A DNA stretch of 64,000 nucleotides, taken from the NCBI GenBank assembly GCA_944390455.1, contig CALXPU010000004.1, forward strand, positions 1 through 64,000. Reading direction: 5' to 3'. The notes beneath the pieces were generated by a model that saw only the letters and a list, made by a program, of their open reading frames with translations, did no database searches and was not told where the DNA came from. A program made the position numbers and the translations under genes. Source of the DNA: an uncultured Alphaproteobacteria bacterium (lineage in GTDB: Bacteria; Pseudomonadota; Alphaproteobacteria; RF32; CAG-239). Positions within the stretch are counted from its first letter, which is position 1. The number at the start of each line of letters is the position of its first letter. Positions 1 to 9,088 of the stretch are shown piece after piece.

Positions 1-1716
1 TGCAAATCTTATGGCTATGAAGTAGATCCTGAAATTTCTGAAATCTTCACAAAATACAGAAAAACTCACAACCAAGGTGTGTTTGATGTTTATACCCCAG
101 AAATGAAAGCAGCTCGTCACTCTGGTATTATTACCGGTCTTCCGGATGCTTATGGTCGTGGTCGTATTATCGGTGACTATCGTCGTGTTGCTTTGTATGG
201 TATTGATCGTTTAATCCAAGATAAACAAGAACAGTTCAAATCTCTTGAAGGTGAAATGACACCAGAGCGCATTCAGTTGAGAGAAGAAATTGCTGAACAA
301 ATCAGAGCTTTGAAAGAAATGATTGAATTGGGTAACATTTACGGATTTGACATTTCTAAACCAGCTAAAACAGCAAAAGAAGCTATCCAATGGTTATACT
401 TTGGTTACTTGTCTGCTGTTAAAGAGCAAAACGGCGCAGCAATGAGCTTGGGTAGAACTTCTACTTTCTTGGATATTTACATTGAAAGAGATTTGAAGAA
501 AGGTCTTATTACTGAAGAGCAAGCTCAAGAAATGATTGACCACTTCATCATGAAATTGAGATTGGTTAAATTTGCTCGTACTCCTGAATATAACGAATTA
601 TTCTCCGGCGACCCGACTTGGGTAACCGAATCCATCGGTGGTGTTGGTATCGACGGACGTCCTTTGGTTACCAAAAACTCTTTCAGATATTTGAGAACTT
701 TGGAAAACTTAGGTACTGCTCCTGAACCAAACTTGACCGTTTTGTGGTCTAAGAGATTGCCGCACGCATTCAAAGAATACTGCGCTCACATTTCTATCAA
801 AACATCTTCTATTCAATATGAAAACGATGATTTGATGCGCGTAACTCATGGTGATGACTATGCTATCGCTTGCTGCGTATCTTCAATGGTTGTTGGTAAA
901 GAAATGCAATTCTTCGGTGCTCGCGCAAACTTGGCTAAATGTATGCTCTATGCTATCAACGGCGGTATTGATGAAAAATCTAAAGAACAAATCGGACCGA
1001 AATACAGACCGATTACTTCAGAATACTTAGACTATGACGAAGTTATGTCTCGTTATGAAGATATGATGGAATGGTTGGCAGGTTTGTATGTCAATACATT
1101 GAACGTTATTCACTATATGCATGACAAATATTGCTATGAAAGATCTCAAATGGCTTTGCACGACAGAGACGTTAAGAGATATTTCGCAACTGGTATTGCT
1201 GGTTTGTCCGTTGTTGCTGACTCTTTGTCTGCAATCAAATATGCAAAAGTTAAAACCATCAGAGATGAGAACGGCGTTGTTATTGATTACGAAGTTGAAG
1301 GTGATTTCCCGAAATATGGTAACAATGATGACCGCGTTGACCAAATTGCCGTTAACTTGGTTAAGAAGTTCATGGGCATGATTAGAAAACACTTTACATA
1401 CAGAAATTCTATTCCGACCATGTCTATTTTGACCATTACATCAAACGTTGTATACGGTAAGAAAACAGGTAATACTCCTGATGGTAGAAAAGCTGGTATT
1501 CCTCTTGCTCCGGGTGCTAACCCAATGCATGGTAGAGATACCCACGGTGCGGTAGCTTCTTTGGCTTCAGTTGCCAAACTTCCGTTCAACGATGCTCAAG
1601 ATGGTATTTCAAACACATTCTCCATCATCCCGAACGCTTTGGGTAAAGATGAAGTATTTATGGGTGATTTGGATATTCAACTTGATTGCGGATGCTGCGA
1701 AGGTACCTGTAAATAA
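1..1716 (+). CDS. pflB: Pyruvate formate-lyase core subunit (5' end outside window), lacks the glycyl-radical domain
   Basis: Open from base 1 without a start, so the N-terminus lies upstream of the window. The product closely resembles PflB, which makes acetyl-CoA and formate from pyruvate and CoA in anaerobic metabolism. The adjacent catalytic cysteines are at 871-876, in the context IACCVSSM. The conserved stretch [19 protein letters not shown] is also present. The protein stops after [13 protein letters not shown] plus a tail with four cysteines (CGCCEGTCK). It therefore ends before the C-terminal domain carrying the radical glycine, which is encoded by the next gene. Such a core should be inactive without that partner. 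Identity is certain; that the split is natural rather than a sequence error is inferred from the separate promoter, RBS and start downstream. Confidence 0.95.
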   Translation, partial: CKSYGYEVDPEISEIFTKYRKTHNQGVFDVYTPEMKAARHSGIITGLPDAYGRGRIIGDYRRVALYGIDRLIQDKQEQFKSLEGEMTPERIQLREEIAEQIRALKEMIELGNIYGFDISKPAKTAKEAIQWLYFGYLSAVKEQNGAAMSLGRTSTFLDIYIERDLKKGLITEEQAQEMIDHFIMKLRLVKFARTPEYNELFSGDPTWVTESIGGVGIDGRPLVTKNSFRYLRTLENLGTAPEPNLTVLWSKRLPHAFKEYCAHISIKTSSIQYENDDLMRVTHGDDYAIACCVSSMVVGKEMQFFGARANLAKCMLYAINGGIDEKSKEQIGPKYRPITSEYLDYDEVMSRYEDMMEWLAGLYVNTLNVIHYMHDKYCYERSQMALHDRDVKRYFATGIAGLSVVADSLSAIKYAKVKTIRDENGVVIDYEVEGDFPKYGNNDDRVDQIAVNLVKKFMGMIRKHFTYRNSIPTMSILTITSNVVYGKKTGNTPDGRKAGIPLAPGANPMHGRDTHGAVASLASVAKLPFNDAQDGISNTFSIIPNALGKDEVFMGDLDIQLDCGCCEGTCK

Positions 1717-1721
1717 AATTA

Positions 1722-1750
1722 GTGACAATGAGGCGAAAATAGTGTATAAT
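1722..1750 (+). promoter_or_regulatory. Sigma70-like promoter of the radical-domain gene
   Basis: GTGACA (1722-1727), 17 bases, then a perfect TATAAT (1745-1750). It begins five bases after the pflB stop and lies 68 bases before the start codon at 1818. It suggests the radical-domain gene can be transcribed independently of pflB. No terminator is visible between the two genes, so read-through is also possible. Confidence 0.65.
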
Positions 1751-1817
1751 CTTTAGGTAACACTATTTACAAATCACGGTTACGTTAATGAAATTTGTTT
1801 TTAAGAAAGGTAAAAAA

Positions 1818-2060
1818 ATGGCTACTCAACAAGAAGAAAACTTGATCAATTTGTTGGACGGTTATGTTGAAAAAGGTGGTCACCATTTGAACGTAAACGT
1901 ATTCAACAGAGAAACTTTACTTGATGCTCAGGCTCATCCGGAAAAATATCCGCAATTGACGGTTAGAGTTTCCGGTTATGCCGTAAACTTCATTAAGTTG
2001 ACAAAAGAGCAACAAGATGATGTTATTTCCAGAACATTCCACTCTGCTCTTAACGGCTAG
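1818..2060 (+). CDS. grcA: Stand-alone glycyl-radical domain of pyruvate formate-lyase (GrcA/YfiD-like), 80 aa
   Basis: This 80-aa protein is the missing C-terminal domain of PflB. It carries the glycyl-radical motif RVSGYAV with the radical glycine at residue 53. It also has [11 protein letters not shown] near 22-32 and an ending like DVISRTF. Residues 8-28 ([14 protein letters not shown] onward) correspond to the stretch of PflB that follows NALGK, so little is lost between the two pieces. E. coli GrcA (YfiD) has a similar domain but an unrelated N-terminus and works as a spare part for oxygen-cleaved PFL; here it appears obligatory. I chose ATG 1818 because AAGAAAGG precedes it at good spacing; an in-frame ATG at 1788 lacks an RBS. 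It would be activated by PflA, encoded next. Confidence 0.9.
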   Translation: MATQQEENLINLLDGYVEKGGHHLNVNVFNRETLLDAQAHPEKYPQLTVRVSGYAVNFIKLTKEQQDDVISRTFHSALNG

Positions 2061-2082
2061 TTAGCAGGTTGAATTTCGAGAA

Positions 2083-2112
2083 AAAGCAAGATTTTAAATC
2101 TTGCTTTTTTTT
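2083..2112 (+). terminator. Rho-independent terminator after the radical-domain gene
   Basis: Inverted repeat AGCAAGATTT / AAATCTTGCT (2085-2094 and 2096-2105) followed by a run of T. Confidence 0.85.
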
Positions 2113-2146
2113 TATTATGAGATATTGATACATCAAGGAGTAAAAT

Positions 2147-2899
2147 ATGTCAGAAATTTTAGGAAATATACATTCAATAGAAAGTTGCGGAACAGTTGAT
2201 GGGCCGGGAATCAGATTTGTAGTATTCACCCAAGGCTGCCCAATGAGATGTCAATATTGTCATAATCCAGATACTTGGGAACTTAAAGAAAATCAAAAAA
2301 TGAGCGTTGATAAAATCTTAGCCCAATATGATGGCGTAAAAGAGTTTTGTCATGGCGGTATAACTGTTACAGGTGGCGAACCGATGTTGCAAATGCCTTT
2401 TGTAACAGAGCTATTTAAAAAAGCACAAGCTCAAGGTATTCATACTGCTTTAGATACATCTGGGGTATTATTTAATAAAAATGACACTTCTAAAGTAGAT
2501 GAGCTACTAAAATATACTAGTCTAGTTTTGTTAGACATTAAACATATAGATGATGAAGAACATAAAAAATTAACTAAACATACCAATAAAAATATTTTGG
2601 AATTTGCCCAATATTTATCTGAGATAAAAAAGCCGATGTGGGTCAGACATGTTGTTGTCCCTGGTATTACTTTTAATGATGAATATTTAGCACGTTTAGG
2701 GCAGTTTTTAGCAACTCTGCACAACGTCGTAGCATTAGATGTATTGCCTTATCATGATATGGCGATACCGAAGTATCGCAATTTGGGAATCCCCTATCCT
2801 TTGGAAAATGTTCCTCCTTTGACTAAAGAAGAGGCTCTTCACGCTAGAACTGTTATTTTGAAAACCTACAAGGAAGTCAGAGAAAAACAAAATAAATGA
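2147..2899 (+). CDS. pflA: Pyruvate formate-lyase activating enzyme
   Basis: This 250-aa radical SAM enzyme installs the glycyl radical on pyruvate formate-lyase. The CxxxCxxC cluster motif is visible as CPMRCQYCHNPDTW near residues 30-43, preceded by GTVDGPGIRFVVF, and the glycine-rich SAM motif TGGEP is near residue 75. Length matches the short PflA type without a ferredoxin insert. ATG 2147 follows AAGGAG. The gene is separated from the radical-domain gene by a terminator, so it is probably transcribed from its own start or by read-through. Its substrate here would be the 80-aa partner protein, alone or in complex with the core. Confidence 0.95.
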   Translation: MSEILGNIHSIESCGTVDGPGIRFVVFTQGCPMRCQYCHNPDTWELKENQKMSVDKILAQYDGVKEFCHGGITVTGGEPMLQMPFVTELFKKAQAQGIHTALDTSGVLFNKNDTSKVDELLKYTSLVLLDIKHIDDEEHKKLTKHTNKNILEFAQYLSEIKKPMWVRHVVVPGITFNDEYLARLGQFLATLHNVVALDVLPYHDMAIPKYRNLGIPYPLENVPPLTKEEALHARTVILKTYKEVREKQNK

Positions 2900-3157
2900 G
2901 TCAAAGAGGCATTTTTCGAGTAAGATTTGGCTAGAAATATTGCTGTTCTTGTTGATGATTAATTGTGGAATTTTGAGAAATTCCGCCGAGAGAAATATTA
3001 TCCCTAAATGGGCTAATATTTTATATAAAAAAATTCCCAATATTAATCTATTGAATAATCATCACTCAACAAATGTGAAAATTACAATTTCGCTAAAACG
3101 AATGTGCCATAATGAGCATTGTGATTATAGAAGAGAAAAATATACTGCATTACAAAC

Positions 3158-3190
3158 AAAAGGCTCTTGAAAAATCAGGAGCCTTTTTCT
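3158..3190 (+). terminator. Terminator hairpin downstream of pflA
   Basis: AAAGGCTCTTGA pairs with TCAGGAGCCTTT, followed by TTTCTTTT. It lies about 260 bases beyond the pflA stop; the stretch between 2900 and 3157 shows no convincing gene. Confidence 0.75.
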
Positions 3191-3235
3191 TTTGCCTTTA
3201 TGGGATAAAAATTACCCAATGAATATAAAAATTGA

Positions 3236-3331
3236 AAAGAAACGTTTATCAGACATCCTAATTGCATAAACTGCTTAACATGTGTCGGTGTTTGTCCGAA
3301 AAAGTGCATCAAGTATAAGCTCAAAAAATAA
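3236..3331 (+). pseudogene. Relic of a 4Fe-4S ferredoxin-type domain
   Basis: A reading frame open from 3236 to the stop at 3329-3331 reads ...HPNCINCLTCVGVCPKK..., a perfect CxxCxxCxxxCP iron-sulfur motif. It has no start codon or RBS, and a stop sits directly upstream in frame. I read it as the C-terminal remnant of a lost ferredoxin-like protein; the parent gene is not recognisable. The motif is too specific to be likely by chance, but the fragment is only about 31 codons. Confidence 0.45.
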
Positions 3332-3362
3332 AAAGTTGCATGAAAGCGATTTTTGAAAAAAT

Positions 3363-3391
3363 ATAAAGCCCATGTTATTCAAGGGCTTTAT
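3363..3391 (-). terminator. Hairpin terminator at the end of the polymer cluster
   Basis: ATAAAGCCC (3363-3371) and GGGCTTTAT (3383-3391) form a 9-bp stem. On the minus strand it is followed by ATTTTTTC, so it fits as the end of the minus-strand cluster that begins near 10100. Confidence 0.65.
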
Positions 3392-3403
3392 ATTAGTTAG
3401 AGA

Positions 3404-3499
3404 TTATTTTTCCCTGTTGCATAACACTAACGGTATCCACTCTTTCACATAGGGTGCTTCATTCTTCATAATAGTTACTACTGCTAAATCTATTTTCAT
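3404..3499 (-). pseudogene. Truncated N-terminus of a family 92-like glycosyltransferase
   Basis: A 31-codon minus-strand frame starts at ATG 3499 behind GGAG. It reads MKIDLAVVTIMKNEAPYVKEW and a few more residues before the stop at 3404-3406. The VTIMKNEAPYVKEW stretch is the typical opening of GT92/GT2-like glycosyltransferases (beta-1 strand and the KNE-P-Y-EW motif). Only this N-terminal tip remains, so the gene was probably cut off at the edge of the polymer cluster. It lies downstream of tagD in the same orientation. Confidence 0.55.
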
Positions 3500-3538
3500 G
3501 TTTCACTCCATAAACAGAATTATAAATTTTATAATTTT

Positions 3539-3940
3539 CTATTTATTAGCATCGTGCTCTTGCAAAAATTTTTTTACTTTTGTTGAACAAACATCAGGTG
3601 TTCTTGGTAAGTATACTACTTCACATAAATCTGATAAAAAATCAAATTTTCCTTTCCAATCATCTCCCATAACAAAAATATCTGCTTGATATTTTTGAAT
3701 ATCATTCCTTTTTTGTTCCCATGTATATTCAGGAACAACCAGATCTACATATCTGCAAGCTTCTAGTATTATTTTTCTTTGCTCATATGTATAATAAGAC
3801 ACTTTATTTTTTATCTTATTAAATTCATCACTAGATAAAACAACAATTAAATAATCCCCTAGAGCTCTTGCTCTTTTTAATAGATTTACATGTCCGTAAT
3901 GTAAGACGTCAAAAGTACCATATGTAATTACTCGTTTCAT
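3539..3940 (-). CDS. tagD: Glycerol-3-phosphate cytidylyltransferase (TagD/TarD type)
   Basis: This 133-aa cytoplasmic enzyme makes CDP-glycerol from CTP and glycerol 3-phosphate. It shows the nucleotidyltransferase signature GTFDVLHYGH (residues 8-17, with His14 and His17). Near residue 113 is RTPDVCSTK, the variant of the RTxGISTT signature. Length equals that of the family. Its start overlaps the end of the upstream 1000-aa gene by four bases, so the two are translationally coupled. The CDP-glycerol is presumably used by that neighbour. GpsA, encoded at 19078, would supply the glycerol 3-phosphate. Confidence 0.92.
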   Translation of the reverse strand: MKRVITYGTFDVLHYGHVNLLKRARALGDYLIVVLSSDEFNKIKNKVSYYTYEQRKIILEACRYVDLVVPEYTWEQKRNDIQKYQADIFVMGDDWKGKFDFLSDLCEVVYLPRTPDVCSTKVKKFLQEHDANK

Positions 3941-6939
3941 TTTTGTAACTCCTTTTTTATATTCTGAATTAATATTTTTGATGCATTTGGATAATTTAGC
4001 ATGATGTCTTTTTGAGCAAACTTTCTTCGCTCATTTTGCATAAAATCATCATTTTGTAGCACAACTCTATCTATAAAGTTTTTGATCTCTTCTGCTGTAT
4101 AGGCTAAATAACAATTATCTAGACAACGTTGCCCTAATTTTGTAAACTTTTGTTTTTTATCTTTCTTATCTTTTAGCATATAGCATTGAGGTTTTAAGGT
4201 ATAAAAATACTCTACTAAATAAGAACCACAATCATTAATTATGGCATCACTTTCTGCAAAATCCTGAAAATAATTACCTAAATGAGAATATGTTACATTT
4301 TCTAATGATTGAATTTTTTGTATGTAAGCATTAACATCTTGCTCACTCCATATTTTTTTTCTTATTAAAGCGGAGAATAATGCTGGATGTGGTCTAAAAA
4401 TGAAATTAACATCTTTATATTTTACAAATAACTCTATAAATAAATCTGCATAGCGTAGAAAGTTGGATAAAGTTAGAATATTATTAAATCCGCCCTCTAT
4501 TGAATGGTGAACAGCCAACATTATTGTTTTTTTATTCTTATCTCGTTTATGGTATTTCATCAAACTATCCATCTTTGTATATCCAGATAAAATAGCATTT
4601 TGTCCTTTAAATGAAGAATAGTTTTGCAATTCTTTTAGATTATATTTTGTTTCTACAGAAATTTTCCAACTTAAAATATAAGCATCCAATGCCAGAACAG
4701 ATCTATCATATATGGAACGATAGAAACCATAATTTACCATGATGGACGGAATTGCCTTTTGCGCCATATAGTTTTGATTATAAAGGAAATATGATAAATT
4801 ATAAGGCGTTGAAAATACGACTAAATCTGCATATGTACTTATATCTACAAACTCCATTGTTTCTTCATTAAATGCTTTAATGATATATTTGGAATCATAT
4901 TGTTTTATTAGTTCTTCATATTTTGCATTTTGTCGTGATACTAAATTATCATCAAATCTTCTATCTGGAACAATAACTATCCTTGAGATAAAATTTTTAT
5001 CTTTTAGCGTCTCTTCAAATAGACTTTGTGCAGCAAACATTGATGTATTATACACAAAGAAAAAGATATTTATTTTTTTCTTTCTTGCGTATTTTTTCTT
5101 TAATTTTTGAATATGCTCTCTATAAGCATTCTGAATCGATTGTACATAATCAGATTTATTTAATTTTTGTAAATATTCCTTTTTTCTTTTTATAGAAAGT
5201 TGTTTCTTTTGTATTTGCGACGAGAACTCTTTAATAATAATTTCGTATAATTGAGGATTTATTTGAGATATTAATTTCATAAAATCATTATTTTTCTCTT
5301 GGTGATCTCCTAACACGGCTTTTATCTTTACTAGAGGTGCTCTATTATTTTTTATAATTTCGTATGGAAATTTTACAGGAATCTGATTTTTATATATATA
5401 TTGAGAATGTTTGAATCCATTCTCATTTAAGTATTCTGTTAGCCTTAATTCATATTGTTCTACAACATATTCTCTGCATAATAATTTCTTTACAGATATA
5501 AAAAAATCATGAAAATATTTACTTAAAAACACTTGTTTTTTAAATACATAAAAAAATGATTGAATATGTTCCGTGCCAAAAAAATTACATCCAGAAAATC
5601 CCCAAAAATCACATATTCTTTGTTCCATTGCTTTAAACATTTCTGAAAAAGGATATATTGGTCCTAAGCATGAGGAGTTGCAGACTACAAGTTCATCAAC
5701 ATCTTTCAATAAATTGTTATGTAGAGCATATATGTAACCTCTTTTATATGAGCCAAAATCATATTCTCCATGGTGGTTAAACTCTGCAAAGCAAACTAGT
5801 CCTTTTAATTTTGATACTTCTTTTTTTATAATTGGGCTATCTGCAATATAAATTATATTATCAACAACTTCTTTTAGACCTCGCAAATAATACAATTCGC
5901 TCTCTCTAATTGTTCCATCATAACTAAATGAAGCATATATGGCTAACCTTCTTTTTTTAATAGGGCTTAAGTCAAATTTACATTGATTTGTTGTTGTATT
6001 ATGTGGAAATACACTATCTTTAATATCAGAAAATCTAAAATTTCTATTTTGTATTATTCCGTATTTTAAATAATGCAACAATGGGTTAATTTTAGCTTTT
6101 TTGACATCTGGGTTCAGATACAAATAAATATCATTATCAAAAAACATGCTAGGATTTCTTCCTTCTCTCCAGCCATTTTTTAAATAATGAACAATTGGAT
6201 CAACTCCTGCTTTTGCAACATCCATATTCTGCTTTAAATACCATTTCTCGTCAAATAAATTAGAATTTTTTAGTATTATATAATTAGCACTATGTTTAAT
6301 ATTATCACTTCGATGTTCTTTTTTACCATATTTTAAATAATGAAGTAGAGGATTAATGTGAGCTTCTCTAATATCGCTATATAAATTTATATACTCTCTT
6401 GTGTTAAACTTAGGACCTGGATTTCTACCTTCTTTCCAACCATACTTCATATAGTGCTGAATCGGATCCATTTTAGCACGCTTAACATCTGGATATGTTT
6501 TCAAATACCAACGTTTGTTAAAATATTTTGATTTTGCAATCAGCTTATAATCGGCGGATTTTCCTTTATATTTATTGGTATACTTATCCAATAAATTGAA
6601 AATTTGCTCTTTATAATCTATTTTAGGCATCAACTCTTTATGCTCTAACATGTAGTGGAAAAGCGGACACCAATTTTTTACTCTTAATTCGGGATATTCT
6701 GCGAGATATTCTTCTGTGTCAAAATCTGGACTGGGGTTGCGGCCTTCTTTCCAACCATATTTTACATAGTGTTTGGCGGCGCCGATTTTTTTGGCCTTTA
6801 CATCCGGATTTTGCGCTAAATACCATTTCGCATCAAATAAGGGAGAGTTCTTCACTATCTCTATTTGTCGTTTTTCATTGTAGTTCTTCTTATTGATTAA
6901 ATGAAAAAATCTGATGACTTTCAATAATTTTAAATTCAT
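3937..6939 (-). CDS. Giant surface-polymer protein: six N-terminal repeats, RgpF-like domain, CDP-glycerol glycerophosphotransferase domain
   Basis: A 1000-aa modular protein. Residues about 30-310 hold six units of roughly 45 aa in three pairs, with cores such as FDAKWYLAQNPDV, FNKRWYLKTYPDV and FDEKWYLKQNMDV. Each is followed by HYxKYGWKEGRNP or a variant. Residues from about 330 to 560 resemble rhamnan-synthesis protein F (RRLAIYASFSYDG, then GSYKRGYIYAL). The C-terminal part, about 640-990, resembles CDP-glycerol:glycerophosphotransferases (SIMVNYGFYRS, then FIFRPHPAL, then INDCGSYLVEYFY). It probably adds glycerol-phosphate to a surface glycan using CDP-glycerol from tagD, which overlaps its end. 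The function of the repeats is unknown to me. No signal peptide is seen, so it likely acts on the cytoplasmic face. Confidence 0.8.
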   Translation of the reverse strand: MNLKLLKVIRFFHLINKKNYNEKRQIEIVKNSPLFDAKWYLAQNPDVKAKKIGAAKHYVKYGWKEGRNPSPDFDTEEYLAEYPELRVKNWCPLFHYMLEHKELMPKIDYKEQIFNLLDKYTNKYKGKSADYKLIAKSKYFNKRWYLKTYPDVKRAKMDPIQHYMKYGWKEGRNPGPKFNTREYINLYSDIREAHINPLLHYLKYGKKEHRSDNIKHSANYIILKNSNLFDEKWYLKQNMDVAKAGVDPIVHYLKNGWREGRNPSMFFDNDIYLYLNPDVKKAKINPLLHYLKYGIIQNRNFRFSDIKDSVFPHNTTTNQCKFDLSPIKKRRLAIYASFSYDGTIRESELYYLRGLKEVVDNIIYIADSPIIKKEVSKLKGLVCFAEFNHHGEYDFGSYKRGYIYALHNNLLKDVDELVVCNSSCLGPIYPFSEMFKAMEQRICDFWGFSGCNFFGTEHIQSFFYVFKKQVFLSKYFHDFFISVKKLLCREYVVEQYELRLTEYLNENGFKHSQYIYKNQIPVKFPYEIIKNNRAPLVKIKAVLGDHQEKNNDFMKLISQINPQLYEIIIKEFSSQIQKKQLSIKRKKEYLQKLNKSDYVQSIQNAYREHIQKLKKKYARKKKINIFFFVYNTSMFAAQSLFEETLKDKNFISRIVIVPDRRFDDNLVSRQNAKYEELIKQYDSKYIIKAFNEETMEFVDISTYADLVVFSTPYNLSYFLYNQNYMAQKAIPSIMVNYGFYRSIYDRSVLALDAYILSWKISVETKYNLKELQNYSSFKGQNAILSGYTKMDSLMKYHKRDKNKKTIMLAVHHSIEGGFNNILTLSNFLRYADLFIELFVKYKDVNFIFRPHPALFSALIRKKIWSEQDVNAYIQKIQSLENVTYSHLGNYFQDFAESDAIINDCGSYLVEYFYTLKPQCYMLKDKKDKKQKFTKLGQRCLDNCYLAYTAEEIKNFIDRVVLQNDDFMQNERRKFAQKDIMLNYPNASKILIQNIKKELQK

Positions 6940-6967
6940 TGCTTTTCCTTTCTTTACTTAGCACAAA

Positions 6968-9088
6968 TTAGTAATTTGATTTTCTGAGATTATTCACGAA
7001 ATTAATAATTTCATTCAATGTAGTCTGAGCATCTATTTGGGATATAATCAAACCATTCTTGTAATTCTTCACTCGCTCTGCAGGAGCCCCTATGTTATAG
7101 CACGCAACTGGGATATCCATGCTCATGGCTTCTTCAGTTGTATATGAAAAAGTCTCTGGCCAAATTGAAGGAATCAAGACAATATCTATTAAATTTTTTT
7201 GCATTATGGATGGTAAATCTTTTACATCGTATTGTCCCAGTTTTTGTGTATGAGATAACCTTAATTCGCTCTTTCCTGCTATAAATACGCGCACATCTTT
7301 ATATTTAGGAAATAATTTATCTATTTCTTTTAATATAGAAGCCCCTTTAGCTTTGGAGATATTTCCTATTATGCATATATTGATACCTTTGTGAGCATGA
7401 TATTCTACTTTTTTCATTGAAGGAATTTGGTGCGGAACAATTTTAATTTTTTTCTCTATATCTCTATATATCCTGGTTAATATGCTATATGTAGATTGTG
7501 AAAATACTATAATTTCATCAGCTATATTTTGCAGAAAATCTAACCAGGATTGCTGATATGCTACTATATTTTTGACATTTATCTGGGTTTTGCTGGACTT
7601 GTTCACACACTGAATACATTTTTTTAAATCTGTGCAATTACAATACTTTATTTCATCATTTACCATAGTGATATTTGGGCATATACATTGAAAATCATGC
7701 ACTCTAAATGATACTTTGGTATCAACAATTCGCTTCATTTTCTTTATAAATTCAAGTGTTTGGGATATATCTTTGTATCCAGCCAAATTGTTTACAACTA
7801 TCTTAGATATCTTTATTTTTTCTGCTAAGGCTTGTATATCTTCGTAGGTTACAAACATATGACTACTATAATCTTTATAGTGGTATGTACATTTCAACAT
7901 AAAATCGCCATACTCTTGCAAAACAATAATCAAGCTTTGTTGCTTTAATTCATCGATTTTTCTTTGGGCGTAGGTTTCTGCCCCTCCTCCCCATGTATGA
8001 TTCCACCATACTTCTGTACCATCTGATATAGCGGAAAAATAGAGTATTTCAGCAAGAAAATGCAAAGAAAGATAATCTGCATCTTTGAATATTTTGCTTA
8101 TCTGCTTATTATAGTTTGGATATCTATTATTAATAATCTTTATATGTTTTTTGATTAATTCTTGCTTTTCTTTTGTGTCAAAAGAGCCTCCGTGTTTGTG
8201 CCATACAAATAAATTACTTGATATTGTATTTATATATCCAACTTTTTCTGCTCTTTGACACCAATCATTTTCTTCACCATAGCCTTTTTCAAATATCTCA
8301 TCAAAAAAGCCTATTTTATCAATTACTTCCTTTTTCATTGCCATACAGAAACCAACACCTGTGGCAAATTTCATTTCTTTATTTGATAAATGTATATTTT
8401 GTAAAGCAATATTTACTTTTTCTAAATTTCCCTCAAAAATATTATCATGCCCTATAATTGGCAATGAAAATATTGTAGCCGCATTAGAAAATGGTGTTAC
8501 ACTCGCAACTTTATCACTTTGTTTAATAGGAAACATTAACCGTGATGCCCAATTTTGAGGTACTATTACATCGGTATTTACAATTACAACATCATTTTTA
8601 GCTTCTGCTAAGGCTCTATTAACAGATTTCACAAATCCTAAATTTTTTTCATTATTTATTATCTGAATTGTATTTTGAAAAAACTTTTTCTGTTTCTCTA
8701 AAAAATTTGCAACCCGTACATCTGTTGAACAGTCATTTACTACTATTAATCGGTATGAAACATCCGTATTTTTGCGAATACTTTCAAATAAATCTTCTAA
8801 ATACTCATATCCATTATATATTGGAATGATTATATCTATTTCATCTTCTACCGAAATATGAGGTGCCGTATAATTTTTTACACCCAAAATTTCTTGGTAG
8901 CTTAAGCTATTAACGTTAGCATTTGTTTCTGGATGACTTGATATGCATATATTAAACAGAAATGTTTTTCTTCCTGATAGTCCTTTTATTTTTTTTAAAT
9001 AAGGTATTTTGCCTAAAAAGTAATAACTCTTTATTTTGTTATTATTTTCATATGTTTCTATTTTGGTTATCAACGTTTTCATCATCAC
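6968..9088 (-). CDS. Two-domain glycosyltransferase (GT2 plus GT4)
   Basis: This 706-aa protein has two glycosyltransferase halves. Residues about 80-330 are a GT2 domain: DIIIPIYNGYEYLEDL, then VVNDCSTD, then a DVIV segment, and the acceptor-side motif GYGEENDWCQRAEKVGY. Residues about 355-700 are a GT4-like domain with WGGGAETYA near its start and PETFSYTTEEAMSMDIPV near its end. It has no membrane segment or signal peptide. It starts immediately after the stop of the upstream glycosyltransferase (no spacer), so it is in the same operon. It likely transfers two different sugars to one repeat unit; the sugars cannot be told from sequence. Confidence 0.85.
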   Translation of the reverse strand: MMMKTLITKIETYENNNKIKSYYFLGKIPYLKKIKGLSGRKTFLFNICISSHPETNANVNSLSYQEILGVKNYTAPHISVEDEIDIIIPIYNGYEYLEDLFESIRKNTDVSYRLIVVNDCSTDVRVANFLEKQKKFFQNTIQIINNEKNLGFVKSVNRALAEAKNDVVIVNTDVIVPQNWASRLMFPIKQSDKVASVTPFSNAATIFSLPIIGHDNIFEGNLEKVNIALQNIHLSNKEMKFATGVGFCMAMKKEVIDKIGFFDEIFEKGYGEENDWCQRAEKVGYINTISSNLFVWHKHGGSFDTKEKQELIKKHIKIINNRYPNYNKQISKIFKDADYLSLHFLAEILYFSAISDGTEVWWNHTWGGGAETYAQRKIDELKQQSLIIVLQEYGDFMLKCTYHYKDYSSHMFVTYEDIQALAEKIKISKIVVNNLAGYKDISQTLEFIKKMKRIVDTKVSFRVHDFQCICPNITMVNDEIKYCNCTDLKKCIQCVNKSSKTQINVKNIVAYQQSWLDFLQNIADEIIVFSQSTYSILTRIYRDIEKKIKIVPHQIPSMKKVEYHAHKGINICIIGNISKAKGASILKEIDKLFPKYKDVRVFIAGKSELRLSHTQKLGQYDVKDLPSIMQKNLIDIVLIPSIWPETFSYTTEEAMSMDIPVACYNIGAPAERVKNYKNGLIISQIDAQTTLNEIINFVNNLRKSNY

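Noticed and set aside
1714..1818. Split pflB as a simple frameshift error
   Set aside because: The second part has its own start, RBS and promoter, about 100 bases of non-coding sequence lie between, and the core ends in a unique tail.
2124..2135. TTGATACATCAA palindrome before pflA, resembling an FNR box
   Set aside because: The half-sites are two bases apart; FNR needs four between TTGAT and ATCAA.
2940..3170. 76-codon frame after pflA
   Set aside because: No RBS, no protein-like composition, and it runs into the terminator hairpin.
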